Source: CAZGGW01 sp964525365
GTDB lineage: Bacteria > Bacillota_I > Bacilli_A > RF39 > UBA660
Direction: 5' to 3'
Assembly (NCBI GenBank): GCA_964525365.1
Contig: CAZGGW010000009.1
Span: forward strand, 1 to 31,752
DNA: 31,752 nucleotides
In this document: piece by piece, positions 23,303 to 31,385 of the stretch
Position numbering within the stretch: the stretch's first letter is position 1
Layout: every line of letters begins with the position of its first letter
Made by a program: the position numbers and the translations under genes
Notes under the pieces: model-generated
Told to the model about the DNA's origin: nothing
What the model saw: only the letters and a program-made list of their open reading frames with translations
Database searches by the model: none

Positions 23303-24367
23303 ATGGAGTATGTAATAATAGGAATTTTAATATTAATAGTTATTTTATTAATAATTTTATTAATAAAGGATAAAAATAAAGGTATAATAGATAGAATAGG
23401 AAAAAATGAGGTGGCTTTTACTAAAGAAATCGGAAGTTTTAAATATGAGTTTTCGGATAAACTTAATAAAGATTTTAATGAACTTAATGATAGAATTGAA
23501 CATAAACTTAACATGATAAATGATAAAGTAAATGAAAGATTAGAAGTGAATTTTGAGAAAACAAATAAAACTTTTTCAAACGTTTTAGAGCGACTAGCTA
23601 AAATAGATGAAGCCCAGAAGAAAATAGATAATTTGAGTACAGATATTGTTTCTCTTGAAACGATATTAACTGATAAAAAAAGTAGAGGTGTTTTTGGAGA
23701 AATAAATTTAAATCATATTTTGATTAGTGTCTTTGGAGAAAAAAATGATAAGATATATCGTCTTCAATATCAAATTACTTCTGATGTGAGAGTAGATGCT
23801 ATTCTTTTTGGACCAGAACCATTAGGTACTATTGCGATAGATTCAAAATTTCCACTTGAGAATTATAGATATTTGACAGAAACTGGAATAAGTACTTTAG
23901 AAAAAGAGAAAAGAAATAAATTATTTGAAAGTGATGTAAAAAAACACATAGATGCAATAGCAACAAAATATATAGTTCCGGGGGTAACCTCTAATCAAGC
24001 AATTATGTTTTTGCCAGCAGAAGCAATATTTGCGGAAATTAACGCATATCATCCAACCCTTATAAAATATGCATATCAAAAAAAAGTATGGCTAGCTTCT
24101 CCTACAACTCTTATGAGTTTACTTACCATTATACAAGCAGTACTTATGGGCCTTGAAAGAGATAAATACACCAGTGTTATTCATGAAGAATTAAATAAGC
24201 TTGGTGTTGAATTTGATAAATATAAAGTGAGATGGGACAAATTATCTAAAAACATTGATACAGTAAGTAAGGACGTTAAGGAAATACACACTACTACGGA
24301 TAAAATATCTAAAAGATTTGATTCAATAAATAATGTTAAAATAGAAAATAAAGAAGAGTTAGAATAA
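23303..24367 (+). CDS. rmuC: DNA recombination protein RmuC
   Basis: A 354-residue protein. An N-terminal membrane helix (about 3-22) is followed by a long coiled coil (about 30-125) and the RmuC core with nuclease-fold residues: SRGVFGEINLNHIL, VDAILFG...IAIDSKFPLENYRYL, then IMFLPAEAIFAEIN and KKVWLASPTTLMSLLTIIQA. RmuC limits DNA rearrangements at inverted repeats and is proposed to be a membrane-tethered structure-specific nuclease. AGGAGG (23292-23297) overlaps the stop of the DedA-like gene. Length is typical of shorter Bacillota forms. Confidence 0.92.
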   Translation: MEYVIIGILILIVILLIILLIKDKNKGIIDRIGKNEVAFTKEIGSFKYEFSDKLNKDFNELNDRIEHKLNMINDKVNERLEVNFEKTNKTFSNVLERLAKIDEAQKKIDNLSTDIVSLETILTDKKSRGVFGEINLNHILISVFGEKNDKIYRLQYQITSDVRVDAILFGPEPLGTIAIDSKFPLENYRYLTETGISTLEKEKRNKLFESDVKKHIDAIATKYIVPGVTSNQAIMFLPAEAIFAEINAYHPTLIKYAYQKKVWLASPTTLMSLLTIIQAVLMGLERDKYTSVIHEELNKLGVEFDKYKVRWDKLSKNIDTVSKDVKEIHTTTDKISKRFDSINNVKIENKEELE

Positions 24368-24403
24368 AAAATATTTTAACTTTATTTATTATTGAATTTA
24401 GAT

Positions 24404-24409
24404 TATAAT
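24404..24409 (+). promoter_or_regulatory. Candidate -10 box of nifJ
   Basis: TATAAT 16 bases upstream of the nifJ ATG; a -35 at proper spacing is poor (TTTATT at 24381-24386). The ribosome binding site is weak (GGTGAT). Confidence 0.35.
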
Positions 24410-24424
24410 TAGTATGGTGATGAT

Positions 24425-27400
24425 ATGAAAAAATATTATATTATGGATGGTAATGAGGCGTGCACTACTGCTTCATATTTATTTACAGAAGTTGCTGGTT
24501 TATATCCAATAACTCCTGCGACTCCGATGGGTGTGCTTAGTGATAAATGGAGCTCTACGGGTAAAAAGAATTTGTTTAATAGCGTTCCAAAAGTTGTAGA
24601 AATGCAAAGTGAAGCAGGGGCTATTGCTTTAGTTCATGGTTCTTTACAAGCAGGTAGTTTAAGTACAACTTTTACTGCTTCTCAAGGATTGCTTTTAATG
24701 ATACCTTCAATGTATAAAATTGCTGGTGAAATGTTACCATGTGTTATAAATGTCGCAGCTCGTAGTTTATCAACTCATGCTTTATCAATATTTGGAGATC
24801 ATCAAGATATATATGCAACTCGTAGTACAGGATTTGCACTTCTTTCTAGTGTTAATGTGCAAGATGCTTATTATATGAGTATTATTTCTCACTTGAGTGC
24901 AATAGAAGGAAGCATTCCTTTTTTACATTTTTTTGATGGATTTAGAACTTCTCATGAAATAAATAAAATAAATATATTAGATGAAAATATAATATTACCA
25001 TTAATAAATTTTGATAAAATAAAGGATTTTAAAAATCGTGCACTTAATACTAACAAGAATATAACTCGCGGTACATCACAAACTGAAGATGTATATTTTC
25101 AAAATACAGAAGCTAGAAATAAATATTATTTGGATTTACCCGATATTGTAAATAATTATATGAAAAAACTTAATATAATTGCTGACACAGATTACAAACC
25201 ATTTAATTATTATGGATCTACGTCTGCAACAAATGTAATAGTAGCAATGGGATCTGTAAATGATACAATAAAATTAGTGGTTGATGATTTAAATAAAAAT
25301 GGTGATAATGTTGGTGCAGTAACAGTACATTTATATAGACCTTTTTCATCTAAATATTTTTTAAATGTTTTGCCAAAGACAGTTGAAAATATAACGGTTT
25401 TAGATCGAACTAAAGAAGCGGGAAGCGAAGGCGAGCCATTGTATTTAGATATTAGGAATGTTCTTAAAGATGAAAATATTTGCGTTTTAGGTGGTAGATA
25501 TGGATTATCTAGTAAGAATACTACACCATCACAAATAAAAAGTGTTTTTGATAATATGAATAAACATAAAAGCAAAAACAATTTCACGATTGGAATTAAT
25601 GATGATGTAACGAATTTGAGTTTACCAGAATGTGAATATAAAATTGATAGTAAATTTAAAGAGTTAAAAATATATGGCTATGGTTCTGATGGGATGGTTG
25701 GAGCATCTAAAAATATATTAAAGATATTGGGAAGTACTGAAGGAAAATTTGTACAGGGATATTTTGAATATGATTCTAAAAAAAGTGGAGGTGTTACGAT
25801 AAGTCATCTACGTATTAGTGATAAAGTAATAAATGCACCATTTTATATAGAAAATCCCAGTTTGATTGTTTGTACCAAAGATGCTTACTTATATAAATAT
25901 AATATACTAAAAGGGTTAAAGGATAAAGGAATCTTTTTACTTGACACTAATAAGAATATTGAAGAATTAAATAAAGTAATACCTAATAAGGTAAAACTCG
26001 AAATTAAAGAAAAAAATATAAGACTATTTATATGTAATACAGAAGTTCTTAATGAAAAATATTCTCTTCATGGGAAGATAAATAATATTATTCTTACATA
26101 TATATTGAAAATGCTTGGTAGTAGTGAAGAAGAAAACAAATTACTAATCAATTATATTAAAAATACATATTCTAAAAAGGGAGAAAGCGTAGTAAATGCT
26201 AATTTAGATGCTATAAAAGAAGCGTTTAATTATATAGAAGAAATTAATATAGATGAATTTACTGAGATATCTGAAAGCGAAGAACAAGAAAACTTTATAT
26301 CAAAAATGTTTAAAAGAAATGGTAATGAAATACCAGTATCTGAATTTTTAGATTATAAAGATGGTTCTTATGAAGGCGGAACTTCATCTAGTTACAAAGC
26401 TAAAACCACATTGATGGTTCCAAAATGGAATAAAAGTGCTTGTATCAGTTGTAATCAATGTTCATTTGTTTGTCCACATGCGGTTATAAGACCATTTATA
26501 TTTAAAAAAGAAGAATTAAGTAAGTATGATTTGACATTAGATGATGTGGTACCTTATATGAATAAAGAAGATGAATTCTTTTATATAGGTATTAATGAAG
26601 CTAATTGTACTGGGTGTGGTTTGTGTATAAATACATGTCCATCAAAAGAAAAAGCATTAGTATTTGGAAAATATGATGAAAAGTTAAGCATAAAGAATGA
26701 AAAAATATTTGAACACACAAATGAATTAGAAATTAATAATAATACAGTAAAAGGCTTAGGATTTATTAAACCCGCATTTGAATACCCTGGGGCTTGTGCT
26801 GGATGTGGAGAAACACCATATTTAAAAGCGCTTACTTCGATGTTTAAAGGTCAAATTGTTATTGCGAATGCTACTGGATGTTCTTCTATATATGGGGCGT
26901 CTTTACCAAGCACACCGTATAAAATGCCATGGATAAGTTCTTTATTTGAAGATAATGCTGAATTTGGATTGGGTTTATACACTTCATACAATAATATTCG
27001 TGAACATATAAAAAATATTATGTATGAAACAAAAGATATTGTTGATAAGGATACAAAGGTAATATATAAAACTTGGCTAGATAATATGGATGATTTTGAG
27101 ATTACTTCTAAAGTTAAAGAAGAACTTCTTGATAAAGATATACCAAAGGAAATAAAAGATTTAATAGATTATTTGCCATCAAGAAATGTATGGATAGTAG
27201 GTGGTGATGGTTGGGCATATGACATCGGATATGGTGGTCTTGATCATGTTTTATCCAGCAATGAAAATATAAAAATATTAGTTCTCGATACCGAAGTATA
27301 TTCAAATACAGGTGGACAAACGTCAAAATCTACAAAATTTGGTGCTATCGCAGAATTTTCATCAAAAGGAAAGAAAACAAATAAAAAAGATTTGTTTAAA

Positions 27401-27823
27401 ATCGCAATGTGTATACCTAATGTTTATGTAGCGAGTATTTCTTTGGGAGCCAACATGAATCAAACCATAAAAGTTTTTAAAGAAGCTAATGAACATAATG
27501 GGCCATCTTTAGTAATAGCCTATTCTCCTTGCATCGAACACGGTATAAAAGGTGGACTTACTAATGCAATAGAGGAACAAAAGCTACTAGTTGAAAGTGG
27601 CTACAATATTCTTATGCACTATAATCCGGAAGAAGAAAAACTATATATAGATTCAAAAGAACCAGATTTTTCTAAATATGAAAGTGTGTTTGATAAGGAA
27701 TTAAGATATAAAAATTTAGAAACTATCAATGATAAAGAATATCAAAAATTGTATGAAGAAAATATAGATAATGCAAAAAAAAGATATGAATACTATAAAA
27801 AAATAGAAAACAAGGAAATGTAA
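24425..27823 (+). CDS. nifJ: Pyruvate:ferredoxin (flavodoxin) oxidoreductase
   Basis: A 1132-residue homodimeric-type PFOR that oxidises pyruvate and CoA to acetyl-CoA and CO2, reducing ferredoxin; it is central to anaerobic energy metabolism. Domain order is complete: pyruvate-binding domain with YPITPATPMG near the start, gamma-type domain with YGYGSDGMVGASKN, and two 4Fe-4S motifs CISCNQCSFVCP (from Cys673) and CTGCGLCINTCP (from Cys728). The proximal-cluster cysteines are CAGCGETP (Cys791), ATGCSS and SPCIEHG. The TPP motif is GGDGWAYDIG...NTGGQTSKS. Length is slightly under the common 1170-1200. It stands alone between its own promoter region and a terminator-like hairpin. Confidence 0.97.
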   Translation: MKKYYIMDGNEACTTASYLFTEVAGLYPITPATPMGVLSDKWSSTGKKNLFNSVPKVVEMQSEAGAIALVHGSLQAGSLSTTFTASQGLLLMIPSMYKIAGEMLPCVINVAARSLSTHALSIFGDHQDIYATRSTGFALLSSVNVQDAYYMSIISHLSAIEGSIPFLHFFDGFRTSHEINKINILDENIILPLINFDKIKDFKNRALNTNKNITRGTSQTEDVYFQNTEARNKYYLDLPDIVNNYMKKLNIIADTDYKPFNYYGSTSATNVIVAMGSVNDTIKLVVDDLNKNGDNVGAVTVHLYRPFSSKYFLNVLPKTVENITVLDRTKEAGSEGEPLYLDIRNVLKDENICVLGGRYGLSSKNTTPSQIKSVFDNMNKHKSKNNFTIGINDDVTNLSLPECEYKIDSKFKELKIYGYGSDGMVGASKNILKILGSTEGKFVQGYFEYDSKKSGGVTISHLRISDKVINAPFYIENPSLIVCTKDAYLYKYNILKGLKDKGIFLLDTNKNIEELNKVIPNKVKLEIKEKNIRLFICNTEVLNEKYSLHGKINNIILTYILKMLGSSEEENKLLINYIKNTYSKKGESVVNANLDAIKEAFNYIEEINIDEFTEISESEEQENFISKMFKRNGNEIPVSEFLDYKDGSYEGGTSSSYKAKTTLMVPKWNKSACISCNQCSFVCPHAVIRPFIFKKEELSKYDLTLDDVVPYMNKEDEFFYIGINEANCTGCGLCINTCPSKEKALVFGKYDEKLSIKNEKIFEHTNELEINNNTVKGLGFIKPAFEYPGACAGCGETPYLKALTSMFKGQIVIANATGCSSIYGASLPSTPYKMPWISSLFEDNAEFGLGLYTSYNNIREHIKNIMYETKDIVDKDTKVIYKTWLDNMDDFEITSKVKEELLDKDIPKEIKDLIDYLPSRNVWIVGGDGWAYDIGYGGLDHVLSSNENIKILVLDTEVYSNTGGQTSKSTKFGAIAEFSSKGKKTNKKDLFKIAMCIPNVYVASISLGANMNQTIKVFKEANEHNGPSLVIAYSPCIEHGIKGGLTNAIEEQKLLVESGYNILMHYNPEEEKLYIDSKEPDFSKYESVFDKELRYKNLETINDKEYQKLYEENIDNAKKRYEYYKKIENKEM

Positions 27824-27847
27824 AGATACTTTACATTTCTCTTTGTA
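27815..27847 (+). terminator. Hairpin terminator after nifJ
   Basis: A perfect ten-base-pair stem, GAAATGTAAA (27815-27824) with TTTACATTTC (27830-27839), five-base loop, followed by T-rich TCTTTGTATT. The stem spans the stop codon. The T-run is imperfect. Confidence 0.65.
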
Positions 27848-27889
27848 TTAGTAAAACTTTAATATATAATTAAATAGGAGGATGTTGTT

Positions 27890-28258
27890 ATGAAAGAAAG
27901 CGAAGAATTAAAAGAAGATTTCATAAAAAAAGCCAACTGGGGAAAGGGATTAAAAGAAGACTTAACTTTAATTGCTAATAATCCTAAAGGAATTCAGGAA
28001 AATAAAGATTTTATCAACAAAACGAAAGTTCAAAAACATACGAAAAAAACAGGATTGGTCAGAAAAATAATAATTGGAGCGGTTTGCGTTTCTTTAACTG
28101 TTTTAATAGCTTATTCATCAGTAAAGAGTGATTTAAAGGGAAATAAATTTGATCCAAAAGCGGGATTTTCGATTGAAGAAGGAAAAGAAAATCCCACACC
28201 AGATGAGGTATGGGAGGAAATGTGGGAAAGAGTCGAAGACACATTTAAAGGAAAGTAA
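27890..28258 (+). CDS. Hypothetical single-pass membrane protein
   Basis: A 122-residue protein of unknown function. Residues 1-55 are charged and probably cytoplasmic, residues 57-76 form one membrane helix preceded by basic residues, and 77-122 are an acidic outer domain with PTPDEVWEEMWERVED. TATAAT at 27865-27870 and AGGAGG at 27876-27881 support expression from this ATG. It is directly followed by another small gene with 1 bp between them, so the two are coupled. I see no family resemblance I would defend. Confidence 0.7.
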   Translation: MKESEELKEDFIKKANWGKGLKEDLTLIANNPKGIQENKDFINKTKVQKHTKKTGLVRKIIIGAVCVSLTVLIAYSSVKSDLKGNKFDPKAGFSIEEGKENPTPDEVWEEMWERVEDTFKGK

Positions 28259-28259
28259 A

Positions 28260-28523
28260 ATGAAATATGAAAAATTAGATGAAATTGAAATAGAAACTGG
28301 TAAAAAATATACTATTGTTGATGTATTAAATTTTGAAAGTAAAGAATATTTATTGTTAATAAATTCTGATGAAAATAATAACAATATAGCAATAGTAGAA
28401 AAATCAGAAGAAAATGGAGAAACAGTATTACAAAATATTGAATCCGAGGAAGAATTTGAAAAAGTTTCTAATGAATTTTATAAAAATAATAAAGATATAA
28501 TAAAAAAAGTATTAAACGATTAA
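28260..28523 (+). CDS. Small acidic protein, DUF1292-like
   Basis: An 87-residue soluble acidic protein. I place the start at the ATG 28260, which has AAAGGA just upstream inside the end of the preceding gene; the open frame extends further upstream but overlaps that gene. The layout, a beta-rich start (KKYTIVDVLNFESKEYLLLI), then IAIVEKSEENGETVLQNIES and a helical EEEFEKVSNEFYKNN end, resembles the DUF1292/YrzB type of small Bacillota proteins. The match is by pattern only. Function unknown. Confidence 0.65.
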   Translation: MKYEKLDEIEIETGKKYTIVDVLNFESKEYLLLINSDENNNNIAIVEKSEENGETVLQNIESEEEFEKVSNEFYKNNKDIIKKVLND

Positions 28524-28540
28524 ATTTAGTACTTTTTTTA
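28502..28540 (+). terminator. Intrinsic terminator overlapping the end of the DUF1292-like gene
   Basis: A ten-base-pair stem, AAAAAAAGTA (28502-28511) with TACTTTTTTT (28530-28539), whose 3' arm supplies the T-run. The stop codon lies in the loop. Confidence 0.6.
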
Positions 28541-28549
28541 TAAAATAAA

Positions 28550-28640
28550 GGATTGTCTCTAATGAGACAATCCGGAAAAAAGAATAAAAAGGGGTTGGCT
28601 AGTGTGATACTAGCACCAATTCGCCTAAAAGTGAATTGGT
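28550..28640. other. Cluster of three consecutive hairpins in noncoding DNA (possible small RNA)
   Basis: Hairpin 1: perfect ten-base-pair stem 28550-28559 with 28564-28573, TAAT loop. Hairpin 2: GCTAGT (28598-28603) with ACTAGC (28609-28614). Hairpin 3: ten base pairs, 28615-28624 with 28631-28640, with one G-T pair. They lie after the terminator of the preceding gene and before the promoter of the next, so neither gene explains them. TATAAA at 28539-28544 could be a -10 box for a transcript starting at hairpin 1, but no -35 is seen. No known RNA family was recognised. Confidence 0.4.
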
Positions 28641-28685
28641 AAGTCTATATACTAAAGGTTTTTACTTGATTTGTCAACTATTTTA

Positions 28686-28714
28686 TTGAAAAAGATTTAA
28701 AAAAATTATATACT
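28686..28714 (+). promoter_or_regulatory. Promoter of the pseudopilin gene
   Basis: TTGAAA (28686-28691), a 17-base spacer and TATACT (28709-28714); a second possible -10, TATAAT, lies at 28715-28720. AGGAG follows before the ATG at 28735. Confidence 0.5.
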
Positions 28715-28734
28715 TATAATAGTAGGAGAATGAT

Positions 28735-30237
28735 ATGAATAAAAAAGGATTTACGTTGATTGAATTACTTGCAATTATAGTGGTAATAGGAATAATATTA
28801 GCCATTGCAGTACCAAGTATAATAAAGGTAGTAAACAAAAATAACGAAAGAGAATTAGAACTTAAAAAAGAAACTATTCTTTCTGCAGCAGAATTATATG
28901 GTCAAGATTATCCTAGTATTTATGATGCAAATTTTAAAGCAACAATAACAGTAAGAGAATTATTAGAAAATGGATACTTAGATGCAGATGTTTCTAATAA
29001 TACAAAGAACTGTGAAAATGAAGAAAAAGGATGTATTATTAATCCGGTAACAAAAGATAGCATAAATGATGAAATAATATACATAATGAAAAGTACAATG
29101 AAAATTCAAGCAATATGGGAAGGAGATTTTCCAAGTATAACGTTTGACAAATTGACTTTCACTTTAAAATATAATGTAGAATCTTCTGAGTTTAAATATC
29201 CGGAAGATTATGATTTATTAAAAGGTGTAGAAACCAATATGAATAAAGAAGATATCGTAATAACAAATGAAGGTGTATTAATAAATAGATATGATAAGTT
29301 AAGTGTTGGAACTTATAGATTAACATACACTGTATCAGATATTTATGGAAATATTGTAAGTAAGAATAGAATAGTAAATATAGAGTTAGAAAGCAAGAAA
29401 TTTGATCATCTATGTGCAGATCAAGAATATGTAATACCTGCAAGTGGTACTTATTTAGTGAAAGCATATGGAGCACAAGGTGGGAAAAGCAAAGATTTTA
29501 CAGTGGCACTTGGAGGAAAAGGTGGATATGTTGAAGCAATATTATATTTAACCAAAGGTGATACTTTAATAATAAATACAGGCGGCCAAGATGGATGCAA
29601 TGGTGGCGGTGTTTTAACTGATGCAAATCCTGGCGGAGGAGCAACGACAATAAAGTTAAAAGACGGAGATTATTTGATAATTGCAGCAGGAGGGGGAGGA
29701 GGAGGACTGGAAGATACAGTGGATTATATTGGTGGCTCTGGAGGTGAAGGCGATTCTAAAGGCGGAAAAGCTGGAATAAATGGTGGCGGTGCTTCATCAA
29801 AAGTAACCACTAAATCTCCTTATGATTGTAATTGTGAACCCCAAACAAGTACATGTTGTGGAAGTTGTAAATATGAAGTGCCATGTGGCACATCAAATAA
29901 CGTACAAAAATATACTTTAGAAAATCCAATATTTAAAAATGAAAAAAGCTACACTATATCATCAGTTAATAATGAAGGAGGCGCTGATGTGGGTAAACCT
30001 GGAACTGGCAAACCGGGAGATAGTACTACTAAATGTTATGAAACAGGAGTTAATTGCTCAAAGTGTCCGCGTGTATCTTGCACTTATACTTCCTGTAAAA
30101 CGTGCTACCATTATTACTATGGAACTGCTGGTAGTGGTGGAACAAGTAGTATCGCTAGTGGAGTTGAATCAATTTTATTAACCAAAGGTGAGCATAGTGG
30201 CAATGGATATCTTACTTTGACATATACTGGATCATAA
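28735..30237 (+). CDS. Type IV pseudopilin with Ig-like and glycine-rich Cys-cluster C-terminal domain
   Basis: A 500-residue surface protein. The N-terminus MNKKGFTLIELLAIIVVIGI is a textbook prepilin signal: cleavage after Gly5, methylated Phe6, Glu at +5, then a hydrophobic helix to about 27. A short pilin-like domain follows (about 28-135), then an Ig/HYR-like beta domain (about 139-218, ending TYTVSDIYGNIVSKNRIVNI). From about 223 to the end is a glycine-rich domain of the type found in bacterial 'glycine-rich' surface proteins and in the ALK ectodomain (YLVKAYGAQGGKS, IIAAGGGGGG). Two clusters of six cysteines each interrupt it (about 364-385 and 434-457). A prepilin peptidase must exist outside the window. 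It is not adjacent to the Tad genes and uses a different N-terminal signal from those pilins. Confidence 0.8.
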   Translation: MNKKGFTLIELLAIIVVIGIILAIAVPSIIKVVNKNNERELELKKETILSAAELYGQDYPSIYDANFKATITVRELLENGYLDADVSNNTKNCENEEKGCIINPVTKDSINDEIIYIMKSTMKIQAIWEGDFPSITFDKLTFTLKYNVESSEFKYPEDYDLLKGVETNMNKEDIVITNEGVLINRYDKLSVGTYRLTYTVSDIYGNIVSKNRIVNIELESKKFDHLCADQEYVIPASGTYLVKAYGAQGGKSKDFTVALGGKGGYVEAILYLTKGDTLIINTGGQDGCNGGGVLTDANPGGGATTIKLKDGDYLIIAAGGGGGGLEDTVDYIGGSGGEGDSKGGKAGINGGGASSKVTTKSPYDCNCEPQTSTCCGSCKYEVPCGTSNNVQKYTLENPIFKNEKSYTISSVNNEGGADVGKPGTGKPGDSTTKCYETGVNCSKCPRVSCTYTSCKTCYHYYYGTAGSGGTSSIASGVESILLTKGEHSGNGYLTLTYTGS

Positions 30238-30241
30238 AAAA

Positions 30242-30269
30242 TTGACAAATCATATAGTTGTGTTATAAT
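30242..30269 (+). promoter_or_regulatory. rplS promoter with extended -10
   Basis: TTGACA (30242-30247), a 16-base spacer and TATAAT (30264-30269) preceded by TGT, a near-perfect strong promoter fitting a ribosomal protein gene. Confidence 0.8.
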
Positions 30270-30274
30270 AATTA

Positions 30275-30327
30275 CGCTTAATCCGATGCAAAGGTATGAT
30301 TAAGGTTGAAAATAAGGAGGAGAAAGT
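30275..30327 (+). promoter_or_regulatory. Candidate ribosomal protein L19 leader
   Basis: The transcribed leader holds a seven-base-pair stem, CTTAATC (30277-30283) with GATTAAG (30298-30304), around a 14-base loop, followed by AAGGAGGAG just before the rplS ATG. An autoregulatory L19 leader is known in Bacillota; position and simple hairpin agree, but I cannot confirm the consensus by eye. Confidence 0.45.
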
Positions 30328-30666
30328 ATGAATTTAATCGATAAGATTAACAAAAAGCAAATTAATCCTAATGTGCCAGAATTTAGAGTTGGTGATACTA
30401 TTAAAGTAGACGTTAAGATTAGAGAAGGAAAAAGAGAAAGAATTCAAGCCTTTGAAGGAATTGTTACTTCTAGAAAAGGCGGAGGTGTGACTGAAACTTT
30501 TACTGTTAGAAAGAAAAGTGGAAGTGTTGGAATTAATAGGGTATTCCCAGTACATAGTCCGTTAATTGAAAAAATTACAATTATTAAAAAGGGTAAAGTT
30601 AGAAGAGCAAAATTAAATTTCTTAAAGAATTTAAAAGGTAGCTTTAAAGTTAAGGAAAGAAATTAG
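30328..30666 (+). CDS. rplS: Ribosomal protein L19 (bL19)
   Basis: A 112-residue large-subunit protein at the 30S-50S interface. Family landmarks are all present: PEFRVGDTIKVDVKIREGKR, RIQAFEGIVTSRKGGG, FTVRKKSGSVGINRVFPVHS and the basic end KGKVRRAKLNFLK. Length is normal (about 110-120). It has its own strong promoter, a hairpin leader, a strong ribosome binding site and its own terminator, so it is monocistronic here rather than attached to trmD/rimM as in many genomes. Confidence 0.98.
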   Translation: MNLIDKINKKQINPNVPEFRVGDTIKVDVKIREGKRERIQAFEGIVTSRKGGGVTETFTVRKKSGSVGINRVFPVHSPLIEKITIIKKGKVRRAKLNFLKNLKGSFKVKERN

Positions 30667-30685
30667 ACCATTTTGGTCTTTTTTT
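30665..30685 (+). terminator. Intrinsic terminator after rplS
   Basis: A six-base-pair stem, AGACCA (30665-30670) with TGGTCT (30674-30679), three-base loop and a T-run to 30685; it starts inside the rplS stop codon. Confidence 0.8.
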
Positions 30686-30688
30686 AAT

Positions 30689-30717
30689 TTGAAATAGTAA
30701 GTATATTATTGTATAAT
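30689..30717 (+). promoter_or_regulatory. lepB promoter
   Basis: TTGAAA (30689-30694), a 17-base spacer and TATAAT (30712-30717), followed by AAAGGAG before the ATG at 30749. Confidence 0.65.
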
Positions 30718-30748
30718 TTAAGTACTTTAATAAAAGGAGAAAATGTAA

Positions 30749-31234
30749 ATGAAAAAAATAATAAAAGAAGTGTATCCGTATGTTGTGATAATTATAGTAG
30801 TAGTTTTGATTAGAAGTTTTTTAATTACTCCTGCGATAGTGGATGGTGACTCAATGGTACCAACGCTTTTAAATAATGAAGTGGTATTACTAAATAAAAT
30901 AGATCTTAGATTAAATGAAATAGAAAGATTTGATATTGTTGTAATAAATTATAATAAAGATAAACTTGTAAAACGTATTATTGGGTTACCTAATGAAAAG
31001 ATAGAATATATTGATAATACTTTATATATAAACGATGAAATAGTAAATAGTAAAATAGATTTTGAATATACCAAGAATTTTACTTGCGAACTTGGGGATA
31101 ATGAATATTTTGTAATGGGTGATAATAGAAATGTATCCAAAGATAGCAGAAGGTTTGGACCGATTAACAAAAAAAATATACTTGGTACTGTGAATATTAT
31201 ATTATTTCCTTTCAGCAAAATGGGAAGTATTTAA
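30749..31234 (+). CDS. lepB: Type I signal peptidase
   Basis: A 161-residue membrane-anchored serine protease that removes signal peptides from secreted proteins. One N-terminal membrane helix (about 9-27) precedes the catalytic domain: box B GDSMVPTL with nucleophile Ser35, box D LVKRIIGLP with general base Lys75, and box E GDNRNVSKDSRRFGPI. The Ser/Lys dyad and short single-helix form match the prokaryotic (SipS-like) group. Exported proteins in this window, such as the 501-residue Cys-rich protein at 10919, would be candidate substrates. It is monocistronic behind rplS. Confidence 0.95.
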   Translation: MKKIIKEVYPYVVIIIVVVLIRSFLITPAIVDGDSMVPTLLNNEVVLLNKIDLRLNEIERFDIVVINYNKDKLVKRIIGLPNEKIEYIDNTLYINDEIVNSKIDFEYTKNFTCELGDNEYFVMGDNRNVSKDSRRFGPINKKNILGTVNIILFPFSKMGSI

Positions 31235-31385
31235 GATAGTGGGACGTATATTAAAAAATAATAGATATATATACAATTACATAATTTTATAAAAAAATGC
31301 AAAAATCGAGTTATTTTTGGGGTAGACTTAATAAAGTGATTGCAGACTTGAACTCCCTCTTAAAAATTGAAAGGAGATGATAAAT

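Noticed and set aside
28149..28259. N-terminal extension of the DUF1292-like gene from 28149
   Set aside because: The extension overlaps the coding sequence of the preceding membrane protein; ATG 28260 has a suitable ribosome binding site.
29600..30180. CRISPR-like or tandem DNA repeats in the glycine-rich region
   Set aside because: The repetition comes from Gly codons in a protein-coding frame, without regular spacing or identical repeat units.
31300..31370. tRNA- or tmRNA-like 3' end (GACTTGAACTCCC)
   Set aside because: The flanking bases do not form a T-arm or acceptor stem, and no other cloverleaf parts are found.
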